64,000 nucleotides of DNA from Berberis thunbergii. Lineage: Eukaryota; Streptophyta; Magnoliopsida; Ranunculales; Berberidaceae. Below are positions 23,989-35,400 of this stretch, piece after piece. A program made the position numbers and the translations under genes. The stretch lies in assembly GCA_003290165.1 (NCBI GenBank), contig QNQO01000546.1, positions 1 to 64,000 on the forward strand, read 5' to 3'. The notes below the pieces were generated by a model. That model was not told the DNA's origin, searched no databases, and saw only the letters and a list, made by a program, of their open reading frames with translations. Position 1 is the first letter of the stretch. Each line of letters opens with the position of its first letter.

Positions 23989-24790
23989 CCAAAGCTTAGT
24001 CAGCTTTGACGGATTACAATAGTTTTTGGTCCGATCTAACACCTAACCCGCAAAAAATGAATGACGATGGGTTAGAAAGTGGGAGCTTAGTTAGTGTTTG
24101 TAATACTTGACTGCGATGGCTTGCTAAGGACCATTGTCCAACTATAGATAATGATCTTCGAACCTAACCAAAGCTTAGTCGGTTTTGACTTATGACGATA
24201 GCTTCTGGTACGCTCTAACGCCCAGTCCGGTAAACTAAATAGGTGTCAACGGTTTAGAGAGTGACAGTTTAGTTAGCGCTCTGCCTGATCGAGATGACTT
24301 GCCAGGGATCACTGTCCAAACATGGGCAATAGTGACCAAACCCAACTAAAGCTTATTTAGTGATGACCGACGACTATGGCTTCTGGTTTGCTCGAAGCCT
24401 GGTCCACAAATAACAAATTTCGATGGCTTAGAAAGCGGGAGTCTACTCAGCGCTCTCGATGTCTGATTAAGATGGCTTGCCGGGGGTCACTACTCGTGCA
24501 CAGACAGTGATCGTCGATCCTCGACCAAACCTTAGTCAGTGGTCACTGATGACGATGCCTAGTTTGCTGCGCGCGGATTACGATGGCCTAGAAAGTGGGA
24601 GCTTAGTCAGTACTCATGTAGCCTGGTGAATATGGCTTGCCAGGGTTCATTGGCCAGCTACAAACAATGATCACCGAACCCCACCAAAGTTTAGTTAGAA
24701 TGACTGATGATGATAACTTCTGGCTAGCTCCAATTCCTAGTCCGCCACGAACGGATCAAGATGGGTTGGAAAGTGAGAGTGCAGAACCTG
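23989..24790 (+). repeat. Tandem array of ~179-bp units (4.5 copies)
   Basis: Units start with CCAAAGCTTAGTC-like words at 23989, 24168, 24346, 24525 and 24684, giving spacings of 179, 178, 179 and 159. Each unit carries the ordered phrases 'GCTTCTGG', 'GATGG.TTAGAAAGTGGGAGCTTAGTTAG' and 'GATGGCTTGCCAGGG.TCA.TG'. The units differ by roughly a quarter of positions, so the array is old. Tat/Ogre-lineage elements commonly carry such arrays in the 3' untranslated region, and this array lies downstream of Tat remnants. Confidence 0.85.
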
Positions 24791-24931
24791 CAATTTAGCC
24801 TGCATTTCGGCCATAGTCTCACGGGCAAGCTGCAAGTCACGACGGACAAGGTTCAATTCATTCTCGAATCGATCCCTCGCAGACACTGCCCCATTTTTAT
24901 TGTCTATTTCGATCTTGCTCCATTCTTCCAT
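24737..24931 (-). other. Unrecognised coiled-coil-like ORF
   Basis: 64 codons, with ARDRFENELNLVRRDLQLAR and ETMAEMQAKLQVL giving a clear heptad-like amphipathic pattern. It overlaps the last tandem unit. I recognise no family; a remnant of an accessory frame of the Tat-like element is possible. Confidence 0.2.
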
Positions 24932-25650
24932 TCTTGCAGAGGTTGGAGCGAGATCGAAAGAGAAAATAAAAAAGAAGTGATGGCAATGGCAGGATGGCCG
25001 ACAACAACAACGTTGTTGCTGCTACTCTTATTGGTTCCTATTGAGAAGAAAAGAGAAGGTTGTAGCAGACTTCTCAACAGAGGGAAAAAATAGGAGAAAA
25101 ATAAAATAAAAAAATAAGAAGGGAGGGGGCAATCGAGGGCGGTGCGGGGAGTTGCAAGGCGGGGGCAGCAACTGCACTAACAATGACCCTGTTGTTCCTG
25201 CTTGCCGTTGGGAAGAGATCGCAGAGGGAAAATGAGAGTAGAGATGAGGATTGAGGAAAAAAGTTTTTATTGGTGGTGTCCCTTAGTAGGTTAAAAATGA
25301 AGTGATGGTGTCAAAGAGGGGAATTTGTGGTGTTAAACAGTCGCGACATTAATTAAATGATTTTTTATTTATTTTAGTGATATTCTTTAAATGCCACCAC
25401 TAAAATCTGATATAATTACGTGATTGCTCCATTATAGTTAAAAGCTAAATTTGTACTAATGTACATTCAAATTTTTTTTGTTCTTAACTACTTTAGTTTA
25501 CTACTGAAGCCACCACAAATTCAACAATTTACACATATATCATTTATAAGCCCCTCCAAGCATTCAACAATTATAAATATCTACTCATCCAAATTATTTA
25601 ATACCCATCTAAACATTAAATTTTCAATTAGTCGTAGAAAAAAAATCAGA
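24932..25650. other. Intergenic, nothing recognised
   Basis: AT-rich sequence with a purine-rich stretch at 25080-25260. No repeat pair or gene is seen. Confidence 0.45.
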
Positions 25651-26429
25651 GTGTTCATTTTTCACCCCCATGTTTTACTAAAATCACCAAGTTACAAAAA
25701 AAAATAAGATATTTGGTTTGTGTAACTAAAATCACCCAACCTACACCCCAAGCTAAATAAAAGATTCCTTTTTTCATTGACAAAAATCCTAACTTCAACA
25801 AAAACCAAATCGTTAGTTCAACAATTGACGACTGGAAACCTAAAAAAGTTTTCACAACTCCCTCCTCACGACGCCCTCCACCATCACCAACAATTTAGGA
25901 TTCTACAACCTCTTGCTCTCTTCCATCTCCAATTATATCGTTCGTCTCCCTCCATCATTTGCAATGACCCAGGTTGATCGTGTCAAGCATCTAAAAATGA
26001 CTAGAGCTAGTCCTTTCGATATCTAGTCATTTCGATGATAAAAAAGACCGAGGCTAGTCATTTCAATAAGGCAATAATTTTTCACAAAAACATAGCATAT
26101 GGTACAAGCATATCATTCACAAACCAAATAAAAAACATCACAAACAACACAAGAAAAGTCATAGAGAAGGGTGAGAGTAATATTAGTTAACAACAAAGGT
26201 TGAAACATAGTCATGGGGCTGCCCACGTTCTGTATTTTGAATTATTGGTTTGTAAAAGATTTTTTAGTTATAGGAGTTGGTTTGGGGTGTTATATATATT
26301 ATCAGCAAGGGTGTTTTATAAAAAAAAATAACTATTTCTAAAATAAGATAGAAATGACTTTATTATTATTATTATTTTAATTTAATTTTCGGGTGATTCC
26401 TGTAAACATGGGGTGAAAATAAGAACACC
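25651..26429. mobile_element. TIR element, 'GTGTTCWTTTTTCACCCC' family, copy 1
   Basis: Inverted ends: GTGTTCATTTTTCACCCCCA on the left and, inverted, GTGTTCTTATTTTCACCCCA on the right, both followed by TGTTTTACTAAAATCACC-like sequence. The same ends occur at 39745-40733. The interior has no transposase. No clear target duplication is visible, so the superfamily is not fixed. Confidence 0.65.
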
Positions 26430-27101
26430 AAGAAATTATTTCCTTTTCCTTATTTTGTTGGGTTAAACCTCCTATAGGGGGGGGGGTGTTCTTAATTAAT
26501 TTTTAGAAAAAGTCATAGGTTCAAGTTAATCCCTAATCGAAGACCATATAAATTTTTGTAAAACATGTATATGTATTTTGTTTATTGTATGTGTAGAAAG
26601 GGCCTTCAAATCCGAATTGCCCCCAAATTCAATTTCTTTCAATAAATTAAAGAAACTTATGTAATTTTCATTGGGTAAAAATGCCCAAATTTTTGTCTTC
26701 ACACAATGCTTTTAAACTTCTAGGGCTACAGTGAGGGGAGCTAATATATATATATATATATTGAGAATTTATGCAGTGTATTTGATTTATCACTTTAATA
26801 TTTATAAGATTTTCAGGATTTTTCAAATGGAAAATAGGTTACTGTTCATACAAAAAATGAGACAAGACGATTTAATGGTCCAATAAAAACCAACTCATTA
26901 TATGAGTTCACATGATTTAGATTTGACAGACTATGACAGGTGAAAGTATCGGAAAAAAAAGTAGACTCTGTCATTTTTAATTGTTTTTTAAATAATCACA
27001 CAAAATAATATTTTCCATATTGTGTCTCTCTTTTCTTGATTATGAAACAATATCAAATAGCAAAATAAAAATGGGGTATTAAATCGTGTTACATGAATCC
27101 T
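26430..27101. other. Intergenic AT-rich stretch
   Basis: Holds a 10-base G run near 26477 and a short (TA)n near 26742. No gene is seen. Confidence 0.45.
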
Positions 27102-27104
27102 TAA

Positions 27105-27559
27105 GGCCTCGTTTGGTTACTCGATGGAATGGGAATGGGAATGAGAATGACTGCGGTAATGAGAATGGTAATGGTAATAGGAATGTGTATGTTTGGTATA
27201 TTTATGAATGACAATGGTAATAGTGTATGACATTGTTTGGTATGTGAATTTATGGTAGGAATGGAATGGGAATGACTTATGCATTTCCCGAAATACCCTC
27301 AATTATTATAACTAGGGGTTATTACAGGGAGGGTGAGGAGGGCAAACAAGTCATTATGCTTATCTTGACCATTACAGTGGGAATCGTAATCGCCATTCAT
27401 AGGGTGGGAGGTATGAATGGTCATTACAATGAAATCTGTAATGGGAATGACCATTACGATGGTTTTATGTGATACCAAACGCAGGAATGCCTTTGACCCA
27501 TTACATTACAATGGTCAATCATTACATTACGACGGTCAATGGGGTAACCAAACACGCCC
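27105..27559. mobile_element. PIF/Harbinger (Tourist-like) MITE, 455 bp
   Basis: Ends GGCCTCGTTTGGTTAC and, inverted, GGGCGTGTTTGGTTAC (14 of 16 match). TAA flanks on both sides (27102-27104, 27560-27562) match the 3-bp duplication of PIF/Harbinger. The interior is rich in GGAATGGGAATG repeats. It lies about 1.8 kb upstream of the MSH4 ATG. Confidence 0.75.
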
Positions 27560-27562
27560 TAA

Positions 27563-29074
27563 TAGTTGATTGACTCAACTAACAAAGAATGAATTTGAAA
27601 GACACAAGTATTATATTATATGAAATCTCATCTTTTATTGAAACTATGCTTCACAAGTAAATTTGTCCTTATAGGACGAATATTACGACAAATCTTAAAA
27701 CTTTGTTCAAATCATGAAAGGTAAAAATTAACATATATCTCTTTAAGGTAAAAATCTTAAAACTTAGTGGATTTATATGTTGATCATATATCAAGTGATA
27801 ATTGATCTTACGACTACCATATACCCAGTTACTGATTGGTTTCTTCTATTGTGATGGGTGATAGTGAAAATAGACTAATGTTGGAAAATGTGTTACCTTT
27901 ATTGTGGAACTCATCTATTATGATTACGACATACCTAGGGGTTTGTTTGAGTTTTGATATGAGTTTACAACCTAACAATCGAATAAAAACAACACAACTT
28001 AAATCATTTTCTATGTTATCTCATGTAATCTATATTATATATAAAGTCTCGTATAAATCTCTTCTTTCTGCGTTTTTTTTTTCATAAATCTTGGGAATTT
28101 GTAAGCAAACATTTTCTCTATAAACGTTATTGTTCAATGAACTCAATTGAGCAATGTCTAAATAAAAAACTTAATCTACTGAATTCTTTAATCGAATGTT
28201 GAGTTTAGATTGGCATAAAATACGAACAAAGGTAATAATAGTCCATATTTTGCTATACAGTAGCAGTTAAGCAAGGCATTGATGTATTAGTATCCCCGTT
28301 CCTATGACCAAATTTCTACCTGTACTACTATAACAATAGTTATCTTGGATGAGTAATGAGTGAACATTTCGGATAAAAAAATGTAGTCAGACTCTAACTT
28401 TGCTATCCACTTTTGCCCTCGCCCATATTAAAAAATTTACATCATATTCCCATCCTTTCCCCCCTTCTCAATAATCTCTCCCCCTCCCCTGCCTCTCCAT
28501 TTTCCACCGCCACTAGCCCACTTCTTGCTCACTCTATCTCACTTTGTTTTGCAACCACCACCAACCCTCTTCCATTAGAAATCCCCACCGCAGGCTAAAC
28601 CTTATATTTTCCTCCCACAATCTTTCCCTCTAATGACGAATATCTCACCTTCCTCGCTAGAACTCTCCCTGCGATTGTCGCCCCTCTCTCATCTCTATCA
28701 GTAATGTGGCGGTGACAGAGTGAAATGAATGTGGAGAAAAATAAGAAGCTCTTGCCTCCTTTGTTTTGATCAGCGGTCGTCATTTAATCAGACTTCTTTT
28801 CAGTGGAAATCTACGATGACTTGTTTTGCCCTCCATTTTGGTAGGTTGGGTGTGTCCCTTTTTGGTTCTCTCTAATGCAATATAAGTGATTAGAAGAGAT
28901 GTGGAGATGTAGATGTTGGGATAGATAGAGAAGAAGAAGGGTTTTTGCCCCTTTAATTGGGCCCAAAAAGTAGCAAAAGGCCCAGGCCACAGTGTGGGCT
29001 GAAAGGTGATGCGGTGAAAAAAATATAGTAAAAGGCAAATCGAGAAGTGCCCTCTCCTTATTTATTATGTTTTG
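27563..29074. other. Region upstream of MSH4, no gene recognised
   Basis: AT-rich to 28.4 kb, then a pyrimidine-rich stretch (28390-28680, many CCTCTCC words). No coding or repeat pair is seen. It would contain the MSH4 promoter. Confidence 0.4.
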
Positions 29075-29083
29075 TATAAAATA
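29075..29083 (+). promoter_or_regulatory. Candidate MSH4 TATA box
   Basis: TATAAAATA lies 274 bases before the ATG, the best TATA match in the 300 bases upstream. This is inference from position and sequence only. The transcription start is unknown. Confidence 0.35.
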
Positions 29084-29201
29084 AAATGCATTTACCTTTA
29101 TTTTTCAAATTCCAAATTTCCTTAGATCAAATGAATAAATAGTCGAGAATCGGTCGCGAGGTAACGTCTCTATTCGGTCCGTCCCACTCCCACTTCCACG
29201 T

Positions 29202-29209
29202 CCACGTGG
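29202..29209. promoter_or_regulatory. G-box (CCACGTGG) in MSH4 leader/proximal promoter
   Basis: Perfect palindrome with CACGTG core, preceded by a half-copy CCACGT eight bases earlier. bZIP and bHLH factors bind this core in plants. It sits about 140 bases before the ATG, next to a GA-rich tract (29210-29250). Confidence 0.45.
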
Positions 29210-29250
29210 AGTAGAGGAAGAGGTAGTAGAGGTAGAGGTAGAGGTAGAAG
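29210..29250 (+). repeat. GA/GTAGAG-rich tract in MSH4 leader
   Basis: Purine-rich stretch with repeated GAGGTA hexamers, about 100 bases before the ATG. Such CT/GA tracts are common in plant 5' leaders. Confidence 0.6.
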
Positions 29251-29270
29251 GTTGGCATTAGCTTGCCGCG

Positions 29271-29294
29271 CATTGCATTGCATTGCATTGCATT
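29271..29294 (+). repeat. CATTG pentanucleotide repeat in MSH4 5' leader
   Basis: Nearly five tandem copies of CATTG starting 78 bases before the ATG. The tract is short and probably length-variable. Confidence 0.8.
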
Positions 29295-29348
29295 CTCTCG
29301 TAAAAGGCACTCAGCTCTGGGAGGAACAAGAGAAAGAGAAAAGAAAAG

Positions 29349-29450
29349 ATGGAAGATGACGATGGAGCTGGAGCTGGAGCAGGAGGAGTTGTTCATGTAG
29401 GCGAAAGATCTAATGTCGTAATTGGCCTTATAGAGAACAGAGCCAAAGAA
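29349..29450 (+). CDS. MSH4: MSH4 exon 1
   Basis: Residues 1-34. The ATG follows a GA-rich leader. An acidic, Gly/Ala-rich stretch (four GA-type dipeptides) leads into the conserved GLIENRAKE segment. The donor GTATTT follows at 29451, phase 0. The Gly/Ala stretch is variable among plants, so the start is chosen because it is the first ATG in frame with the conserved part. Confidence 0.92.
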
Positions 29451-32400
29451 GTATTTATTTCTATTCCTCTTTTCTTTCTTCTTATCTATCTAGGGTTTTC
29501 GTGGATTTGGATTCACTCATTCTTTACAAATCTATCTGTCTTTCTACAACATCAAACTGACATGTCCCCTTTTTCCTTTCACAACTAAATTGTTAACAAA
29601 CCATAGATAAGACCGATAACTTTTCACAGATTCTGATTGCAGCAGTTGCAGTGCAAGTGTTGTGTAAACCTCAATTCCAATGGCTGTTTCATGTCTTGTA
29701 TTACTATACCCAATCCAATTTCTATTTTCACCTCTCTACTCTAGTCTACAACAACTAAATTTCTCTATCATCATCATCACCCATAACTAAAACTTGCAAC
29801 CAACGGAATCACATTTGGCCCTCTTCTGGGGGGTCCTCACTATTTGAATTTGGATGTGTATGCTACAATTCTTTAATTAATTTCATTCTTGTCACACTTG
29901 AGGTTATAGAAAATGTTGGGTGCAAATGACTTATTTGAACATAAAGAAAACTTGGCATTTCAACCATATTACGCTCTATTCCATTAGTTTTATGGTAAGT
30001 ATAAACCTTCGCTGCAAAGTAAGATGAATATAGGTTCCTAACAATATTCTATTTATTAAAAAAAATGGTATTTTAGATCAATCAGTTGAAGAAACATAAC
30101 AGGCAATTGCTAAATGGTCTATTTTTGAAACTTCATTACTCAAAAAAATAAAATAAAAATTTAATGTCAATTTAGAACCTCTTCACGTGCAATCCATGGC
30201 AAATGCTCCTCTTGTGCCATCCTTAAACTCCACAAATCTAGGATTTGGAGTAGTGGCCGAAGATGATCCACTGGTGGCAACCTAGCGTCATTTTTCATCA
30301 CACATAATATTCATAAATCCTCATTGTTTATAACCATTTCTCAGTCCTTATTACTTTCCATCATTTTTAATTAGCAATCAAAAGTATTTCCTAATGTATG
30401 TTTCTTTTCTTTTTGTGAGTTCCTAACTTACCTTCTTGTACTCCTCTGTCTATGAATGAATTCTTCACTCTTGTCTTCTTTGGCAAAAAATAAGGCTGAG
30501 CTTGGATGGTTAGAAATCAAAATCAATTTATTGGTCTACTTAATACGAGTAGTTTACTTTTATTATCATTACATTCTTAATTTTTTTTTTCATATTTGTA
30601 ATAGGACATCAGTGCGGAATATTTCAAACAGCTAAAAAAAAACTATGATTCTTTTAAAAATGAACATTATTCTAACCTGTTTTTCTCAGCATGTGTGTTG
30701 CATAGGTTTTAGGAGAATCAATTTCAACCTAACATTTCAAAATTTTTGGATAATTCAAACTGATGTGCCCCTTTTTTTTTCCCTCTTAGAAAATATAGAC
30801 ACACTAGAAATTGCTGCATACATGATATGTATCCTCTTTGGTTGCTGTGGGTATATCGTCATTTTAAATTGGTACAGCGAAATAATGTTTTGAAACTCTT
30901 CAATACAGCACTTCACCTTGTTTATGTCATATATTGTTTTTATGATGAATAATTATTACCAATGGACACATTCAAATGTATTTCTTTTCATCAAATAAAT
31001 TATCATGACATTCTTTCTTTGGCATTGGCGTCTTGAGTTTTTACGTCTGGACTTTTGTTAAATTATGTGTTTCATTTCTAAGTTTGAGTATGTAACTAAT
31101 AAATTTATTACAAGAGTTGGGTTGGTTATGAATTTCATGGTTCTTGTACTATACATTTAGTAGATAGCAATGTAGCATATACAATAAATTTCTGTGACTA
31201 GACTTTGAATAGAGCAACCAACTTTTACAGGTGGGAATGGCTGCTTTTGATTTGAGGTCGGCTTCGCTGCATCTTTCTCAATACATTGAAACCAGTAGTT
31301 CATATCAAAATACAAAGACATTGCTCCAGTTTTATGATCCAATGGTGATCATAGTCCCGCCGAACAAGCTAGCAGCGGATGGTATGGTTGGAGTCTCTGA
31401 GCTGGTCAACAGATGTTATTCATCAGCCAAGAAGGTCGCGTTCTTGAAATTTCTGAACATATTTCAAGATTTTTATGACTATTGAAATTTAGGTAACTAC
31501 ATTTTGTCCTACTAGAGGTCTCAAAATCACATGACTGTTGGTAAGAATAATCTCATAACCACATATATCTACATCCACACAAATTATCGCACTATATTTA
31601 GGCACTTAAAAAATAAAAAAAGTAAGGAAAATTATGGTCCACCTTTCTACATCGATTGTGGTTGATGAAGCTCTACAGAGAGGAAAGTAGAAAGAAAGAA
31701 AAAAACCCCTTCAAACATAGGACCATAGTCCAATCTTTGGTTTAAGCTAATCATCATGAAATTCATGATCTCCTTATCTATTTAATTGTTTAAATCCTTT
31801 TCCCAAACAAATACGAGTATTTCCTCTCAATCCCTTTACTTTTGGAATGCAGTACTTGCCTTGATCCGCTAGTCTCTTTGACTCACAAATGGCTCCACTT
31901 TTTGATTTTTATTTCCATGCCAACTCATATGCTTATGGCCCGTTGGATTCTATTTAATCAATCACATCCAAAATTTTAAGTCTTTGTCAAGAAACTGTCT
32001 TTGGATCAGCGGACCCCCACCCACCACCACCACCACCACCACCACCACCACCCACAACCCACACGCCCTTATAACGCATTAGTATTACATAATATCTGCA
32101 TTGACACATGCAGGTAACTGTGGCTCGTGGTTGCTTTGATGACACCAAGGTTGTTGCATAAACTCAATTAACTATTGCTACATGATTAATGATTAATTTT
32201 AGGGCAATCACATTGTAATAATTTCCCGCCATCTAAACTTTTCTTCTAGTCAATGTTTTACAGGGAACTGCATTGGTTAAAGCTTTGGCAGCCAAAGAGC
32301 CATCAGCACTTGGTTTGGATAATTGCTATAAGCAATATTATCTTTGCTTGGCTGCAGTTGCAGCTTCCATCAAGTGGTACACTAGAATTTGCCGCTCTTT

Positions 32401-35400
32401 CATGTTTATTTTTTATTTTCAAGTTCAAGAGTAAAGAATCTGAAGTAAAAGAAGGTGAAACTCTTATATAAAAGTAAGTGTAGAGGTTGAGTTCTCTCAA
32501 TCCTACAATTAAAGTGAAAATTATATTGTTACAGCTATACAAATTATTAACCATATTTAAGACCCATGCACTAGTAGAGGTTGAGTTCTCTCAATCCCTA
32601 CAATTAAAGTGAAATTATATTGTAACATGTTACAACTATAAAAAAAATATTAATCATATCTAAGACCCATGCACTTGAGGTTTAATTGATGGTCCATTGA
32701 ATTAACTAGAAATTAAGCCTTCATACACTCACCTTTTTAAATTTTAGAACTTTATTGATTGGGATTGTTTGTTCCTCATGTGTAGTGAGGAACATGATTT
32801 ATTAGATCACCCACTGCTACCATGTCCATCGGCATTGGCTTGTGCCCATGTAAGGTAGGGGAGCTATTTATTGAATATACATTGCTGAGTAATAATGATG
32901 TGGTATATTGCTACTTTAGATATTTTGGGGGTTTAAAGCTAAAGAAGTAACCAAGGTTTTAAAAATATTGATGAAATGCTAAGAAACTAGTGAAAAAAAA
33001 TCAGAATAAAAAAAAAATGAGAACAATGTGTTTTGCTGTATGGAATCCTATTCCATCCATGGGACCATTTACCTTTAAGGAAAACTTGAAGCGTGTTATA
33101 TGAAATCTAGATTTGTGATCAGTGGTGCGAATGAAACTCCAATGGGCATGAGAATCACACTCCTTACTCCTCCCTAAAGAATGTGATTCTCATGTCCATG
33201 GGAGTTCATTCCCATTACTGATCACAAATCTAGATGTTCATGATGAATGCAACCTCAAGTTTTTCTTATAAATGGTGACCCCCTCATGGATTCTCATGGA
33301 ATATGATTCCATGAAATAAAATACACCCTAGATCTAACAACTATTCTATGAAATAAACATGATACAACCATGACAAAGACATACCTTATTGAGGTGTAAA
33401 CGCTGGTTCCAAATTAGAGTGCAAGGGTATTTTGGGTTTTCTATTTTTTTTTTCAAAACATGTGCGCATCACTCATATTTTTTGCCTCTACTGATGCCTC
33501 ACCATGCCTCGGTTCTTACGCTGTTACGCATCAAGGCGTACACCTTACATGAGTGAGGCTATAGCCTCATCCACACCCTTTGGGGCTTAAGCTTCAAATC
33601 CTGATATGTCTGCCTCATACTAAGGCGCCTCATACTAAGGCGCGCCTCAGTTCCAAACCTAACATATTTTTTTAAACCATGGAACTAACCAACACGAAAA
33701 CCTTTTCTGTTATTGTGTCTTCATTCATCAATGATCAAAATATTTTTCCTTCCACATCTTATTTTCTTAACTAATCCCCAATTTTTAGTGTTAATTATCT
33801 TCTTCTTCTTGACATACCATTAGTTGCCTAACTTGCCTTATAGTACAGGTGTTATTTAAGCTTACTTTTTGGTTACTACCTATAGACACTTAGACAGTGT
33901 AGCATGCTCTGACCATTCAGGTTAGACAACCATAGAGTATTACATAGTTTTTATCTTAATAGCCATGTAGAGCCCGTTTATGTAACCAGCTAGAACAATA
34001 AGTTTGAACCTAAGAGTTCATGCTTAAAATTATAGCCAATCCTAGCCTGCATCATTGAGCCAATAAACCTATGAGGCCAACTAGTGCTCACTAACACCCT
34101 GAGTTCCTTACATCCGAGTTATCGTTTGCTGATTCATTGCTAGTTTTGTCTTATAGATTAATCATTAACTTAATTATAGTTCTTTGTTTTGTTGTGCATC
34201 TTTTTGTATTTCACAACTTATTCTTGTTCTCCTGAAGCTCATTTTTCGGCTGAACATGAACAGGATAGAGGCAGAAAAGGGGGTTATTGTTACAAACCGC
34301 TCATTGTTGGTAAATTTAATTTTTAATATATAGCTGCTTTATGTGAAATTCATTTCTTAAATTATATGCTCAGTTTCTGAACTGGATTTGAGAAACCACC
34401 CCCCCCCCCCCCCCCCCCCCCCCACTCTCTCTCTCTCTTTTTTTCAATGTTATAACTGTAAGGGAAGAACTTACAAAGAACGGAGTCAAATAAACACATG
34501 GATGAAGGAGAGCTGCTAGTTGGATGTAATGCGAATGTTTTGATTGACGGCCAATCACCGGTCATCTCCTCGAGTTACACCAAATAGCAGTTCCTGTTAT
34601 GATGTTGGACTTCTTATAATCTCTAGTCTCTACTTACTGAGTATGATAGAGTTGGTTTTCGTGGTGGAGTTTCTTACCATCTTGTTGGTGAGACAACTTT
34701 TATGCTAGATTTTTGCATTTCCCTTCCATTTCTTAGGTACTTTCTCTCTGTTTCTGCCCATTGTGAGGCTTTTGAAATAGTTGGCTAGGTGCTGACGAGG
34801 TGTTTCAAGACAGTATGTAGATGGTGGTTAGTTGGCAGTTTAAGGTCTCTAAATCTTTCTAACATGAATTTGTAATCTTATGTGTCAATAACTCTCATCT
34901 GGGAGATTGTGTCAATATCTCTCATCAGGGAGATTGATAAAATGTTTCATAGCGTTAAAATGTCTTATTTAATGTTTGGTGACTCACTGTTGGTGTGATT
35001 TAAACTTCCCAAGCTTTGTTTTGACAGCTTCTTAACTGGGTATTAGTTTCTTGTTAGTTGGATTCAAGATGTTTAAAGAGGAGAGACATGCTTCTCAATC
35101 TTCATATGGAATATCCATTCCTCCGTTAGTTATTTTTGCCATGTCTCATTTTTGTTTGTTGTTTTGTTTCCTTTGATTTTAACCATGTAAAATATAAGTT
35201 GTGGAAACTTTGTTCTAAGCTTTTATCACATTGTTTTTGTTTGATTGTATGCATGTTTTCTTAGTTTCACATGCATTTATATATATGGGGATGATTGTTT
35301 ACTAGGAGTACTCAATACTCATTAAGAGATCATGAGAGTATAACTTAACTGCTCAACTTGGAAGGAAATTATGAAAAACATGAAAGAATGTATTTAAGAG

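Noticed and set aside
23989..24790. CRISPR-like array
   Set aside because: The units are contiguous 179-bp tandem copies without short repeats and unique spacers, in a plant genome.
28390..29040. TIR element similar to the one at 60484
   Set aside because: It shares only general pyrimidine-rich words such as GCAACCACC. The outer ends do not pair.
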